This document shows, piece by piece, positions 1 to 7,941 of a DNA stretch of 13,824 nucleotides. Both the position numbers and the translations under genes were made by a program. The stretch comes from Ignavibacteriaceae bacterium (GTDB lineage: Bacteria > Bacteroidota > Ignavibacteria > Ignavibacteriales > Ignavibacteriaceae). Location: positions 1 through 13,824 of the forward strand of contig JAIOIM010000151.1 of assembly GCA_019912505.1 (NCBI GenBank), given 5' to 3'. How positions within the stretch are numbered: position 1 is the stretch's first letter; each line of letters begins with the position of its first letter. Under the pieces are notes generated by a model that worked only from the letters and a program-made list of their open reading frames with translations, had not been told where the DNA came from and ran no database searches.

Positions 1-686
1 GAGAGATTGCAGATAAACTTGAAAAGTTTTTGTACGAATTAGATTTATTTTCTTTTAAAAGAATTAGCGATCTACTGGGAAGTGTAATCTCAATCCTTGC
101 AATTTTAGTTGTCGTCCCTTTTATTACATTCTTCCTCTTAAAGGACAGCCGCCAAATACTAAAAAGTTTGATCCACATTGTACCCAACAACTATTTTGAG
201 ATGTCTTACTGGATATTAAAAAAAGTGAGCATTCAATTAGGGCGCTTCGTCCGCGCATGGATATTTGATGCATCATTTGTTGGAATTACTTGCGGTCTTG
301 GTTTTTATCTGATTGGCATTGACAATGCGCTTCCTCTTGGCGTAATAGCCGGATTCGGGCATCTCGTCCCATATTTTGGACCTGTAATTGGAGGTGTTCC
401 CGCTATTATTATTTCAGTACTTCAGTTTGGTGGGTTTTCCCACGTGCCGTTTATTATAATTTTATTAATAACGGTCTATATGCTCGACAATGGATTTTTC
501 CAACCTCTTGTATTTTCAAAAAGTGTAGATATGCACCCGATAGTTATAATTCTTTTGATTATTGCAGGAAGTCAGTTGTTCGGGCTGATTGGAATGCTGC
601 TTGCTATACCAACTGCTACCGTAGTGAAAACAGCCACGAAAGAAATTTACTTTGCCTTTAAAAATTATAAAATTACAAAGCTGTGA
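1..686 (+). CDS. AI-2E family transporter, 3' part
   Basis: This is the C-terminal part of an AI-2E (YdiK/PerM/TqsA-like) multi-pass inner-membrane protein. The reading frame is open from base 3 with no stop, so the true start lies left of the window; an internal TTG at base 30 is not a credible start. Hydrophobic segments alternate with short loops. The family hallmarks are visible: HLVPYFGP (bases 360-383), then QPLVFSK followed by MHP, and a final FGLIGMLLAIP segment before a short basic tail. Family members are proposed to export small solutes or signals (AI-2 in TqsA) or sodium in exchange for protons, but most are uncharacterised, so the substrate here is unknown. The gene ends in TGA only 3 bp from the stop of the convergent MoxR gene. 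Family assignment is firm; function is not. Confidence 0.9.
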   Translation, partial: EIADKLEKFLYELDLFSFKRISDLLGSVISILAILVVVPFITFFLLKDSRQILKSLIHIVPNNYFEMSYWILKKVSIQLGRFVRAWIFDASFVGITCGLGFYLIGIDNALPLGVIAGFGHLVPYFGPVIGGVPAIIISVLQFGGFSHVPFIIILLITVYMLDNGFFQPLVFSKSVDMHPIVIILLIIAGSQLFGLIGMLLAIPTATVVKTATKEIYFAFKNYKITKL

Positions 687-697
687 GTTTTATAATT
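663..697. terminator. AT-only hairpin over two convergent stop codons
   Basis: A perfect 10-bp inverted repeat (AATTATAAAA at 663-672, TTTTATAATT at 688-697) encloses a 15-base loop. It covers the TGA of the AI-2E gene and reaches into the last codons of the MoxR gene. It is the only symmetric structure at this convergent junction and could act as a weak bidirectional terminator. The stem has no G-C pair, so it would be much less stable than the 11337-11370 terminator. Function is inferred. Confidence 0.3.
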
Positions 698-1679
698 CCT
701 TCATAAGTTTGTCAATTACGTCTACCGAATTTATACCTTCTGCTTCGGCATTAAAACTTGTTATAATTCTGTGGCGCAGCACAGGCACCATAGCATAACG
801 CACATCATCTATGTTCGGTGTAAATCTACCCTGCATTACCGCGCGTGTTTTTGATGCAAGAATTAAATATTGCGATGCCCTCGGACCCGCACCCCAGCTA
901 ATCCATTTTTTTATTGACTCGGGCGCTGCACCGTTTGCAGGACGGGTTTTGCTTACAGCATTAACGGCAAAATTTATAACATTTTCGGCAACCGGCACTC
1001 TTCTTACTAAATCCTGGAAGTTAATTATTTCATCTGTTCCTATTACTTTTGATAATTGCGGAGTGTACCCGCTTGTTGTTGACTGAACAATTTTTACTTC
1101 CTCATCAATGGTGGGGTAGCCAAGCCAAAGGTTAAACATAAAACGATCCAACTGTGCTTCGGGCAGCGGATATGTTCCTTCCTGCTCAATCGGGTTTTGT
1201 GTTGCAAGAACAAAGAATGGTTCTTCTAAAGTGTAAGTGGTTCCCGCTGTTGTTACTCTGTGCTCCTGCATTGCTTCGAGTAAAGCTGACTGAGTTTTGG
1301 GCGGTGTTCTGTTAATTTCATCGGCGAGAATAACATTACCGAAAATAGGACCTGGAATAAATTTGAAATTTCTTTTTTTTGTCAGTTGATCTTCTTCAAT
1401 AATCTCAGTACCCGTAATGTCACTCGGCATTAAATCGGGAGTAAATTGTATTCTGCTGAATTTAAGATCAAGAACTTCAGCGAGAGTTTTAATCAGCAAA
1501 GTTTTTGCAAGCCCTGGAACACCCACAAGCAAACAGTGCCCCCTGGAAAGAAGAGAATTTAATAACTGGTCAATTATCTCTTCCTGACCAATAATAACTT
1601 TACCTATTTCTGATTTTATTTTGCTTATCGATTCATTTAACTGTTCGACGAGCTGCACATCATCTTTTTTATTTATCAA
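690..1679 (-). CDS. MoxR-family AAA+ ATPase
   Basis: This is a 329-residue cytoplasmic MoxR-type AAA+ ATPase of full family length. Visible motifs are Walker A GVPGLAKT (residues 53-60), Walker B VILADE (116-121), sensor 1 LATQNP (158-163) and the arginine-finger segment EAQLDRF (174-180), followed by the C-terminal lid domain. MoxR proteins usually work as chaperone-like ATPases with a VWA- or DUF58-domain partner, for example in cofactor insertion or envelope stress. No such partner lies in the window; the gene instead follows three periplasmic foldase genes. The start is TTG at 1679, with a weak GGA 6 nt upstream; no in-frame ATG offers a better choice and an internal GTG (residue 8) is the alternative. 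The gap to the upstream isomerase gene is 20 bp, so co-transcription is likely. Its partner and client are unknown. Confidence 0.93.
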   Translation of the reverse strand: MINKKDDVQLVEQLNESISKIKSEIGKVIIGQEEIIDQLLNSLLSRGHCLLVGVPGLAKTLLIKTLAEVLDLKFSRIQFTPDLMPSDITGTEIIEEDQLTKKRNFKFIPGPIFGNVILADEINRTPPKTQSALLEAMQEHRVTTAGTTYTLEEPFFVLATQNPIEQEGTYPLPEAQLDRFMFNLWLGYPTIDEEVKIVQSTTSGYTPQLSKVIGTDEIINFQDLVRRVPVAENVINFAVNAVSKTRPANGAAPESIKKWISWGAGPRASQYLILASKTRAVMQGRFTPNIDDVRYAMVPVLRHRIITSFNAEAEGINSVDVIDKLMKEL

Positions 1680-1699
1680 ATTTAATCCGGTTCTTTTTA

Positions 1700-2971
1700 T
1701 TAAAGTCTAACTTCCCAGTATATTTTTTCTTTAAGTTCGGTTATCCACTCGGTATACTTTTGTTGTTTTTTATAATCATCAGCGAGTGATTTTATCTCTG
1801 TGTAGTCTTTGTCAAGGTCAGCTTGATGCTGGGCAACTCTTTCCTTTAAGAAAATAATGTGGTACCCGTAGCTGCCTGTTCCATAGTCGATACGGCGCGG
1901 AAAGCTTATATCACCTTCTTTTAATTTCGATACGGCTTCGAGCATATTTTTATCAAGCTGATTCAGATAAAAATTTCCAAGTTGTCCGCCGAAAGCCTTT
2001 GTGTCTTCATCCTCGCTATATTTTTTTGCCATTTCTGCAAAAGTGGCGGCACTATTAATTATAGTGTCTCTTACTTCGCTTAAAAATTCAATTGTTTTAA
2101 GGTCGGCATCTTCATCGGTTTTTATTTTAACGAGGATGTGTCTTGTGTGAATAGATTCACCACGTTTTTCAATCAGTTGAATAATATGGAAACCTACAGG
2201 AGATTCAACGACGCCAGAAAGTTCACCTTCCTTTAGCGCGTATGCTGCGGCTTCAAACTCAGGATAAAAAACACCTTTTTTTACAAAACCAAGATCGCCG
2301 CCTGCGGCGGAACTGCCCGGGTCTTCAGAATACTTGCGGGCGAGTATTTCAAAATCGACCCCGGCTTTTAGCGAATCGAGAAGTTCCTCGGCTTTTCGCT
2401 TAAATTTCAATTTTGCTTCTGTAGAAGTTTTGGGGTTCCGGTATATATGATAGATATTAACTTTTTCCGGAATAACGCCGATGCTGTCTTTGTAATTACT
2501 AAAAAATTCTTCTGTTTCGCGACGTGTTGCTTCTACGGTTGCAAATTTCTTTTCGCGCAAATGCTGAATCATCAGTTGTTTTCTAACCTCATCGCGCGAT
2601 TCTCTTTTTATTCTGTCGATACTCATCCCGTATATCTGCTCAACCCTTTCCTTCGAACCGTATTGCTGTTTGAACAATTCTATCTGGTAATCAAGGCGTT
2701 GTTCAACTTCATCTTCGCCAACAACAATTGAATCGAGTTCTGCCTGAGCGAGGACAAGTTTTTCTTCAATAATCGAGTTTAATATTTTATCTTTCAAACC
2801 GGGGGTATTGGGGTCTAACTGGCGCTGTGCGGCAAATAAATTTATTTGAAAATTTAATTCACTCTGCATTATTATTTCGTTATCTACAACTGCAACAATT
2901 TTATCAATTACTTCCTGTGCATGTAACGAGCAGACTATCAGCATCGACAAAAACATTATTTTAAATTTCAT
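1700..2971 (-). CDS. SurA-like periplasmic peptidyl-prolyl isomerase with two parvulin domains
   Basis: This 423-residue exported foldase should assist folding of outer-membrane and periplasmic proteins and isomerise X-Pro bonds. A signal peptide (residues 1-18, hydrophobic core then SLHA before QEV) suggests signal peptidase I cleavage after A18. A SurA-type N-terminal chaperone domain follows (about 19-160; IVAVVDNEIIMQSEL is typical). Two parvulin domains come next. Domain one (about 171-268) has H175, the GGDLGF motif and FHII (H262). Domain two (about 274-376) has HILV (H278), GGQLGNF and GYHII (H371). Both histidines are kept in each domain, so both may be active. The layout matches E. 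coli SurA at about the same length. The ATG at 2971 has a strong AGGTGA Shine-Dalgarno site that overlaps the TAG of the preceding gene, which points to coupled translation. Confidence 0.92.
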   Translation of the reverse strand: MKFKIMFLSMLIVCSLHAQEVIDKIVAVVDNEIIMQSELNFQINLFAAQRQLDPNTPGLKDKILNSIIEEKLVLAQAELDSIVVGEDEVEQRLDYQIELFKQQYGSKERVEQIYGMSIDRIKRESRDEVRKQLMIQHLREKKFATVEATRRETEEFFSNYKDSIGVIPEKVNIYHIYRNPKTSTEAKLKFKRKAEELLDSLKAGVDFEILARKYSEDPGSSAAGGDLGFVKKGVFYPEFEAAAYALKEGELSGVVESPVGFHIIQLIEKRGESIHTRHILVKIKTDEDADLKTIEFLSEVRDTIINSAATFAEMAKKYSEDEDTKAFGGQLGNFYLNQLDKNMLEAVSKLKEGDISFPRRIDYGTGSYGYHIIFLKERVAQHQADLDKDYTEIKSLADDYKKQQKYTEWITELKEKIYWEVRL

Positions 2972-2978
2972 TTATCAC

Positions 2979-3785
2979 CTAATTTTTAACTTCAATTTCA
3001 TTTTGGGAATAGAGTCCCCTAATGAACTCTTCTACAAATTTTTCTTTTTTCACCGCCATATATTCCTCTGCAATCTGTCTTTTAATAACTGCAAAAGGCG
3101 GAACAGAATTAGTGTTGTATTCTTCAAGAAGCTGTACAAGCGTATACTCACCCGGTCTGCTATTCAAAACTATACTTACTTCCATCGTATGGAGTTCCTT
3201 AACAACGCGCTGTAAGGCTACCGGATGAAGATCTTGTTCGGTTAACAGCACGTCTGTTTTGTTTTCAATAATCGATGGATTGCCAGCGAACACATTAAAG
3301 GTTTTTGCCCAATCACTTTCTACAACAGTATTTCTAAACTGGATGGCTTTATCTTCGTCATTAAAATTAATAATATTAATTAAGTATGAATCGTACAAAA
3401 GTTTAAAATTTTCTTTCTTCGAATCAAAATAAGCTAAAAGATCTTTTTCTTCGTACGGTATTTTTTCTTCCTCAAACTTTTTTTGAAGAAGAAGTGCGGC
3501 AGCCAGTTCTTTTTTTGCGTTTTCTAAAAGCCGACTATATTTTTCATCGTCTACAATGCCTTCCGATACCGCTTCCTGGTATAGCAGTTCCCGATGAACC
3601 CATTTTCGTATAAACTCATTTGTATAAAAATTGTAACCGCGGGAAGTGTCGGTCATCTCGGTCAGTTCATCTTTTCCAAGGTATGCGTCGTTAACACGGG
3701 CTGCATAATTTGTTTGTTGTTTATTTTTGCCGCACCCTAAAAGAGTGAGTGCGGCAATAAAAACAAAGATGAAATTAATTTTCAT
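2979..3785 (-). CDS. SurA/PrsA-like lipoprotein with a degenerate parvulin region
   Basis: This is a 268-residue predicted lipoprotein. The hydrophobic leader ends in LLGC, with C18 as the lipidation site. It is followed by a helical SurA/PrsA-type chaperone region (about 28-128, ending in an LLAYF-type segment). A parvulin-sized region follows (about 130-225), then a closing helix (about 228-262) as in PpiC/SurA proteins. The parvulin region lacks the expected first histidine (YLINIINF where HIL is normal), the GGDLG motif and the GYHII histidine (GEYTLVQL instead). It therefore looks like a chaperone without isomerase activity; that is inference from aligning motifs by eye. I start the gene at ATG 3785, not at the longer open frame reaching 3920, because this start gives a proper lipoprotein leader and only an 11-bp overlap with the upstream gene. 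No good Shine-Dalgarno site is seen, so translation is probably coupled. Confidence 0.8.
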   Translation of the reverse strand: MKINFIFVFIAALTLLGCGKNKQQTNYAARVNDAYLGKDELTEMTDTSRGYNFYTNEFIRKWVHRELLYQEAVSEGIVDDEKYSRLLENAKKELAAALLLQKKFEEEKIPYEEKDLLAYFDSKKENFKLLYDSYLINIINFNDEDKAIQFRNTVVESDWAKTFNVFAGNPSIIENKTDVLLTEQDLHPVALQRVVKELHTMEVSIVLNSRPGEYTLVQLLEEYNTNSVPPFAVIKRQIAEEYMAVKKEKFVEEFIRGLYSQNEIEVKN

Positions 3786-5748
3786 TAAATGCTTTTGTAA
3801 GTTCATCGTAATGAATTTCGGGATTGTAGCGCTTGCGAAGGCTATCAATATATTCTTTCTCAAGACGTTTGCTTTCAGATTCCTGGAACGCGCCGGAAAC
3901 TTCTGCTTTTGCCTCCTCAAAAGTTTTAACTCTTGATGGCTCTTTTGAATTTAATTTTACAATAGACCATCCGCCCGGTGTTTGAAATGAACTTGAGTAA
4001 TCGCCGGAGTTTTTTAATTTGTCAGCAGCTACCGCCTGCTGTGTTGATTTAACGTCCTGCAAACCAAAGTTACCTGCTTTTTCTTTGAAGCCCGGTCTTT
4101 CGGTGTATTTAGCAGCTACGGAATCAAAGTTTTCACCATTCTTTAGCATGTAGAAATAATAAGTAATTAAAGAATCTTTACGGGCAAAGATTTCGCTAAA
4201 ATCTACTCTGTCGCCCCAAACATAATTATCTTTTGTTTCGTCATAAAACTGTTTCAGTTTTACGCTGTCAATTTCTATCTTATTCCAAACTTCGTCTTCT
4301 TGAAGTTTGAAAATATAAATGCCGTTTCTATAATCCTCCATTAACGATGCAAAAACACTATCCCGTTTTTCAAGATTTAGTGCTTCTTCTTCGAGGAGTT
4401 CATCGGCACTAAATTTTGTAATAGCCGAATGAAGTAAATCTGCGCTAATTTTTTTATTTATAAATTCAGATGTCTCGCCCATTTTTTCGTAAAAATTTCC
4501 GGCGGTAATGTTATTATCAGCATACGAATAAATAACATTATCCTTGAATGATGATAAGTTCTGGTTTTCTGCGCCCACTTTTAATGTGTCGCTGTATCCC
4601 ACTATCTGGCTCAGCGTGTTTTCGTTAACTGCAAAATTGTATTTTGTTTTTAATTTTGAAATCAGCGAATCGTACTCTTCCTGATAGCGTGTTTGTTTGA
4701 AGAGTTTTTTTAATTCTTCTTTATCTTGGTCGAAAGTTGGGTATTTTTCCCTGTCGGTTATTTTTATGATATGATAACCGTAGTTTGTTCTAACTACATC
4801 CGAAACCTCGCCGACACCTAATTTAAAAGCTGCATCATCAAATTCTTTTACCATCATTCTTCTTTCGAAGTAGCCAAGATCGCCTCCTTTGGTTTTTGAA
4901 CCGGGGTCATCGGAATATTGTGATGCCAAATCGGCAAAATCTACACCGTGTCTAATTTGAGCAAGTATAGAGTCTGCTTTAGCTTTAGCCACAGATGAAT
5001 CAACCGGACCGTTTTCATTCTGGAATGCAACAAGAATGTGGCTTGCTCTAATTTTTGGTGTTCTTTCTTTTTTCTCGGTAATTTTTATAATGTGTGCGCC
5101 AAACTTTGTCATAACAACTTCGGGATGCACTTCGCCAACGCCGGTTGCGTATGCGGCATCTTCAAATTCAACTGGAAGTTGACCGCCGGTAATGTAAAAG
5201 ATATCGCCATCGGAAGGTTTTGAAAAAGTATCCTGAGAATATAGTTTTACCATTTTAACAAAATCTGCACCGTTTTTTATACTGTCTAATATAGCCTGGG
5301 CGGTCTGTTTTGCGCCTTCCATACCGGCACTGTCGGGACGAATCATCAAATGGCTGACTCTTAATTCCCATTTTCTTTTATTGTAAAGGTCTTTAATACC
5401 TGGTTCTACTAATTCTTTTTCAAGTATATAGGTAACACCAACTTTTTTCTTATAATCGATCAGCTCATCGTTAAGAGCAGGGTCGTTTTGAAAACCGCGC
5501 ACTTCAGCATCTCTCAATTTCATTTTAAAATTAGTATAAAGCTCCAGAAAATTTTTCATTTTTTCCAGGCTGTCTTCCTTTGCTTTTTCGCTACTGCCTA
5601 CATTTTTTGTGTAAACATTTTCAAACTCACCCATAGTAATTTCTTTGTCGCCAAATTCTGAAAGCACTATTTTAGAATGCTCGGGCGAACATGAAGCCAG
5701 GATGAATGTAAGAAAAACCGAAATTAATACACTAAGCCTTAAGAACAT
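3775..5748 (-). CDS. Peptidyl-prolyl isomerase lipoprotein with three parvulin-like domains
   Basis: This is a 657-residue envelope foldase. The leader ends in LASC, with C20 as the predicted lipidation site, so it should be anchored in a membrane facing the periplasm. A SurA-type N-terminal region (about 25-125) precedes parvulin domain one (about 130-224; SHLM and AHII histidines present, central motif altered) and domain two (about 233-331; SHILV, SDDPGS, GGDLGYF and GYHII all intact). After a helical middle there is a third parvulin-like region (about 510-600). It keeps a PGFKEKAGNFG remnant but reads SEIF and GWSIV where the two histidines belong. It is probably non-catalytic. The start is ATG at 5748, preceded by GGGAG 8 nt upstream. 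A TTG five codons earlier lies on that ribosome site's own upstream edge and is less likely. This is the first gene of the four-gene foldase/MoxR operon. Confidence 0.92.
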   Translation of the reverse strand: MFLRLSVLISVFLTFILASCSPEHSKIVLSEFGDKEITMGEFENVYTKNVGSSEKAKEDSLEKMKNFLELYTNFKMKLRDAEVRGFQNDPALNDELIDYKKKVGVTYILEKELVEPGIKDLYNKRKWELRVSHLMIRPDSAGMEGAKQTAQAILDSIKNGADFVKMVKLYSQDTFSKPSDGDIFYITGGQLPVEFEDAAYATGVGEVHPEVVMTKFGAHIIKITEKKERTPKIRASHILVAFQNENGPVDSSVAKAKADSILAQIRHGVDFADLASQYSDDPGSKTKGGDLGYFERRMMVKEFDDAAFKLGVGEVSDVVRTNYGYHIIKITDREKYPTFDQDKEELKKLFKQTRYQEEYDSLISKLKTKYNFAVNENTLSQIVGYSDTLKVGAENQNLSSFKDNVIYSYADNNITAGNFYEKMGETSEFINKKISADLLHSAITKFSADELLEEEALNLEKRDSVFASLMEDYRNGIYIFKLQEDEVWNKIEIDSVKLKQFYDETKDNYVWGDRVDFSEIFARKDSLITYYFYMLKNGENFDSVAAKYTERPGFKEKAGNFGLQDVKSTQQAVAADKLKNSGDYSSSFQTPGGWSIVKLNSKEPSRVKTFEEAKAEVSGAFQESESKRLEKEYIDSLRKRYNPEIHYDELTKAFNEN

Positions 5749-5756
5749 AAATTTGT

Positions 5757-5761
5757 CTCCC
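5757..5761 (-). promoter_or_regulatory. Ribosome binding site deciding the start of the three-parvulin gene
   Basis: GGGAG on the - strand lies 8 nt before ATG 5748. The in-frame TTG at 5761-5763 overlaps this site and so cannot be served by it. The ATG also places the lipoprotein leader directly at the N terminus. Confidence 0.65.
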
Positions 5762-5799
5762 AAAAAATATTAATACTAATTATTTAGCTGATAATTTTA

Positions 5800-5828
5800 C
5801 TTATAGACCCTTTGAAAATCAAGGTAAA
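5800..5828 (-). promoter_or_regulatory. Candidate sigma70-type promoter of the foldase/MoxR operon
   Basis: On the - strand, TTTACC (5823-5828) and TATAAG (5800-5805) are separated by exactly 17 bp. They match the -35 and -10 consensus at 4/6 and 5/6 positions. Transcription would begin near 5793, leaving a leader of about 45 nt before ATG 5748. It sits in the 145-bp gap between the protease gene and the foldase genes, where a promoter is expected. AT-rich DNA gives such matches by chance, so this is only a candidate. Confidence 0.4.
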
Positions 5829-5893
5829 TTAAAACAGAATTTAGCAATTTCTCACAACTTTGCTGTTAAATTTAGCCTTAACTGCCGGGTTGT

Positions 5894-7918
5894 TTACTTT
5901 AATAAGTTCATTTTTATAACATTCGTTTTACCGCCTGCGTTTAATTCGGCAAAATAAATACCCGCAGGCAAATTGTTGCCGACTGCAAATTTTATCTGAT
6001 GCTCTCCGGCATCCATTATTCTATTTATCAAGACCGAAACTTGCTCACCAAGGATATTGAATACTGACAATTTTACAGGCATTTTATCGGCAATGCGGAA
6101 AGAAATATTTGTCTCTGGGTTAAACGGATTCGGGTAGTTCTGGTTTAACTTAAATTCCATTAGACTGTTTAAATTAGCTTCTAAAGTTTCTGAAAAAGTA
6201 AACGTACCATCAAAATCAATTTGTTTTAACCTGTAATGATATTTACCGGAGTTGTTTGATTTATCAACGTAACTGTATGCCTGCCGCGTTATTGTTGTGC
6301 CGATACCTTTTACAAAACCAATTATCACCCAATTATCATTTGAAGATAAAATATCACCGTCTTTAATAATTGCTCTTTGAATTTCAAAACCAAGATTATT
6401 TTTTTCGGTTGCCGTTGCCCAATTTAGTTCAACAATGTTTTTATTTACCGTTGCATTAAATGAAACTAACTCAACAGGCAGGGGCATACTCTGATAAGCC
6501 GCAAATACATTTATTATTCCGAAACCGTATTCTCTATTGGGTCCCTCGCTGTTACTCGCCGTATTGTAGAGCATATCACGCAATTCAATTGGAGTAAGAT
6601 TTGGATTAATACCAAGAAGAATAGCCGAAGCGCCGGCTGCAAGCGGACAGCTAAACGATGTGCCGCTGCTTGTTGTATACCCAGTAGTGTTGTAAGAACT
6701 TGCCACAGTTACACCGGAGCCCATTGCCATAATATCTGGTTTTATTCTTCCGTCCGGTGTGTTGCCAACGGAACTGAAAGATGCTCTCGTACCGGAGGAA
6801 GTAACTGCCCCAACAGCAATAACACTGTCGCCGTCTGCAGGTGCACCGAGAGTATTGTGTGTAGCGTTGTAACCTTCGTTACCGGCTGAATTAAAAACCG
6901 CAATACCTTTTTTTACTGCAAGGTCTGCGGCAATTGTAATAGGCGCAGTGTTGCCATCCATATTCTGCCAGGTATAACTTACAAAGGGGTAATCATAAGT
7001 AAGATAACCAAGTGAAGTAGAGGTAAGGTCGACACCGAGGCTGTCAGCCCATTCAATAGCTGCAATCCAATTGTCTTCTTCAACAGGTGTTTCACTGTCG
7101 GTGTTTTCGGTTTTTGCTAAAATAAAATCGGCGCCGAAAGCTGGACCAATTAGTTTGCTTTGCCTAAACCCGCCGATTGTAGAAAGAGTATTTGTACCAT
7201 GACTGCCGCTTCCCATATCGCTGCCGTCTCCAACATCGGAATCGTTGTTAACAAAATCCCATGCAGCTATTATATTCATATTGCCGAATGCTTCGTGTGA
7301 AAGAAGGCTGAACCCAGCATCAAATACGCCTACGGTAAAACCCTGGGCGTTGTAATTTAAATCGTGCAAAGCCGGTACGTTTATTTGATTCAACTGGGCA
7401 AAACTGTTTCCATAGTTATAAATATGAATGCCTTCCGGTTGGGGGACTAACTCAGGAGAGTTTGTTCCATCCGCTTCCGGAGTTTCATAAGTTTTATGAA
7501 GTTTTGCAACAAGGTCAATTTTTTTTACAAATTGAAGTGAAGAAATTTGATTGGCAATTTTTGCATCGGAATAACCGCTTACGGAGTTAAACCAGCGGGA
7601 TTTCTGTTTCAACTGAAATCCAAGTTTGACTAACTCATCAACATAAATCTGGTTTACTGGTAAATCGGTAAAATCAATCAAGCTTTCTTTGGGAAGATAT
7701 TTGCTTCTCCTTTTTAAGGATTTTTCGCTCACAACATTTAGCGGCTCGGCAAAATATTTTTCGAGTGTGTTTCCTTTATCGGCAAAATAAATCCAGACAA
7801 GTTGCTTTCCTGAGCCGTCATTATTTAGTTTTGCTTTTGCCTGTGCAGTAAACTTTTCAACTGGCGATTGTGCAAATATTAATATTGAAAAGAGAAAAAA
7901 AGAGATAAATATCTTCAT
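5894..7918 (-). CDS. Secreted subtilisin-family (S8) serine protease with type IX sorting domain
   Basis: This is a 674-residue exported protease. Residues 1-16 form a signal peptide (cleavage likely IFA|QS). A propeptide-like region follows (about 38-145), then the S8 catalytic domain (about 190-475). The triad is D200 (VGVFDAG), H240 (GSHGT) and S421 (SGTSFSCP), with oxyanion N347 (SAGNEG), so it should be active. An Ig-like module (about 480-585, beginning PVELVSF and containing YRLKQIDFDG) is followed by a type IX (Por) sorting domain at about 591-674, marked by NYPNPFNPET, LGEQV and PAGIYF. After Sec export the protein should cross the outer membrane by type IX secretion and be released or surface-attached. 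The ATG at 7918 has AGGAA 7 nt upstream. It begins 23 bp after metG with no terminator seen, so it may share that transcript. The substrate is unknown. Confidence 0.94.
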   Translation of the reverse strand: MKIFISFFLFSILIFAQSPVEKFTAQAKAKLNNDGSGKQLVWIYFADKGNTLEKYFAEPLNVVSEKSLKRRSKYLPKESLIDFTDLPVNQIYVDELVKLGFQLKQKSRWFNSVSGYSDAKIANQISSLQFVKKIDLVAKLHKTYETPEADGTNSPELVPQPEGIHIYNYGNSFAQLNQINVPALHDLNYNAQGFTVGVFDAGFSLLSHEAFGNMNIIAAWDFVNNDSDVGDGSDMGSGSHGTNTLSTIGGFRQSKLIGPAFGADFILAKTENTDSETPVEEDNWIAAIEWADSLGVDLTSTSLGYLTYDYPFVSYTWQNMDGNTAPITIAADLAVKKGIAVFNSAGNEGYNATHNTLGAPADGDSVIAVGAVTSSGTRASFSSVGNTPDGRIKPDIMAMGSGVTVASSYNTTGYTTSSGTSFSCPLAAGASAILLGINPNLTPIELRDMLYNTASNSEGPNREYGFGIINVFAAYQSMPLPVELVSFNATVNKNIVELNWATATEKNNLGFEIQRAIIKDGDILSSNDNWVIIGFVKGIGTTITRQAYSYVDKSNNSGKYHYRLKQIDFDGTFTFSETLEANLNSLMEFKLNQNYPNPFNPETNISFRIADKMPVKLSVFNILGEQVSVLINRIMDAGEHQIKFAVGNNLPAGIYFAELNAGGKTNVIKMNLLK

Positions 7919-7941
7919 TATATTATTCCTAAATTATTAGC

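Noticed and set aside
3786..3920. N-terminal extension of the 268-residue lipoprotein gene up to 3920
   Set aside because: It would overlap the upstream foldase gene by about 146 bp, add a basic non-signal N terminus, and hide a clear lipoprotein leader that starts at ATG 3785.
5838..5876. Direct repeat AATTTAGC (5838-5845 and 5869-5876) and a weak GCAA/TTGC stem between the protease and foldase genes
   Set aside because: Eight AT-rich bases repeated once, and a 4-bp stem, are expected by chance; no terminator can be supported there.
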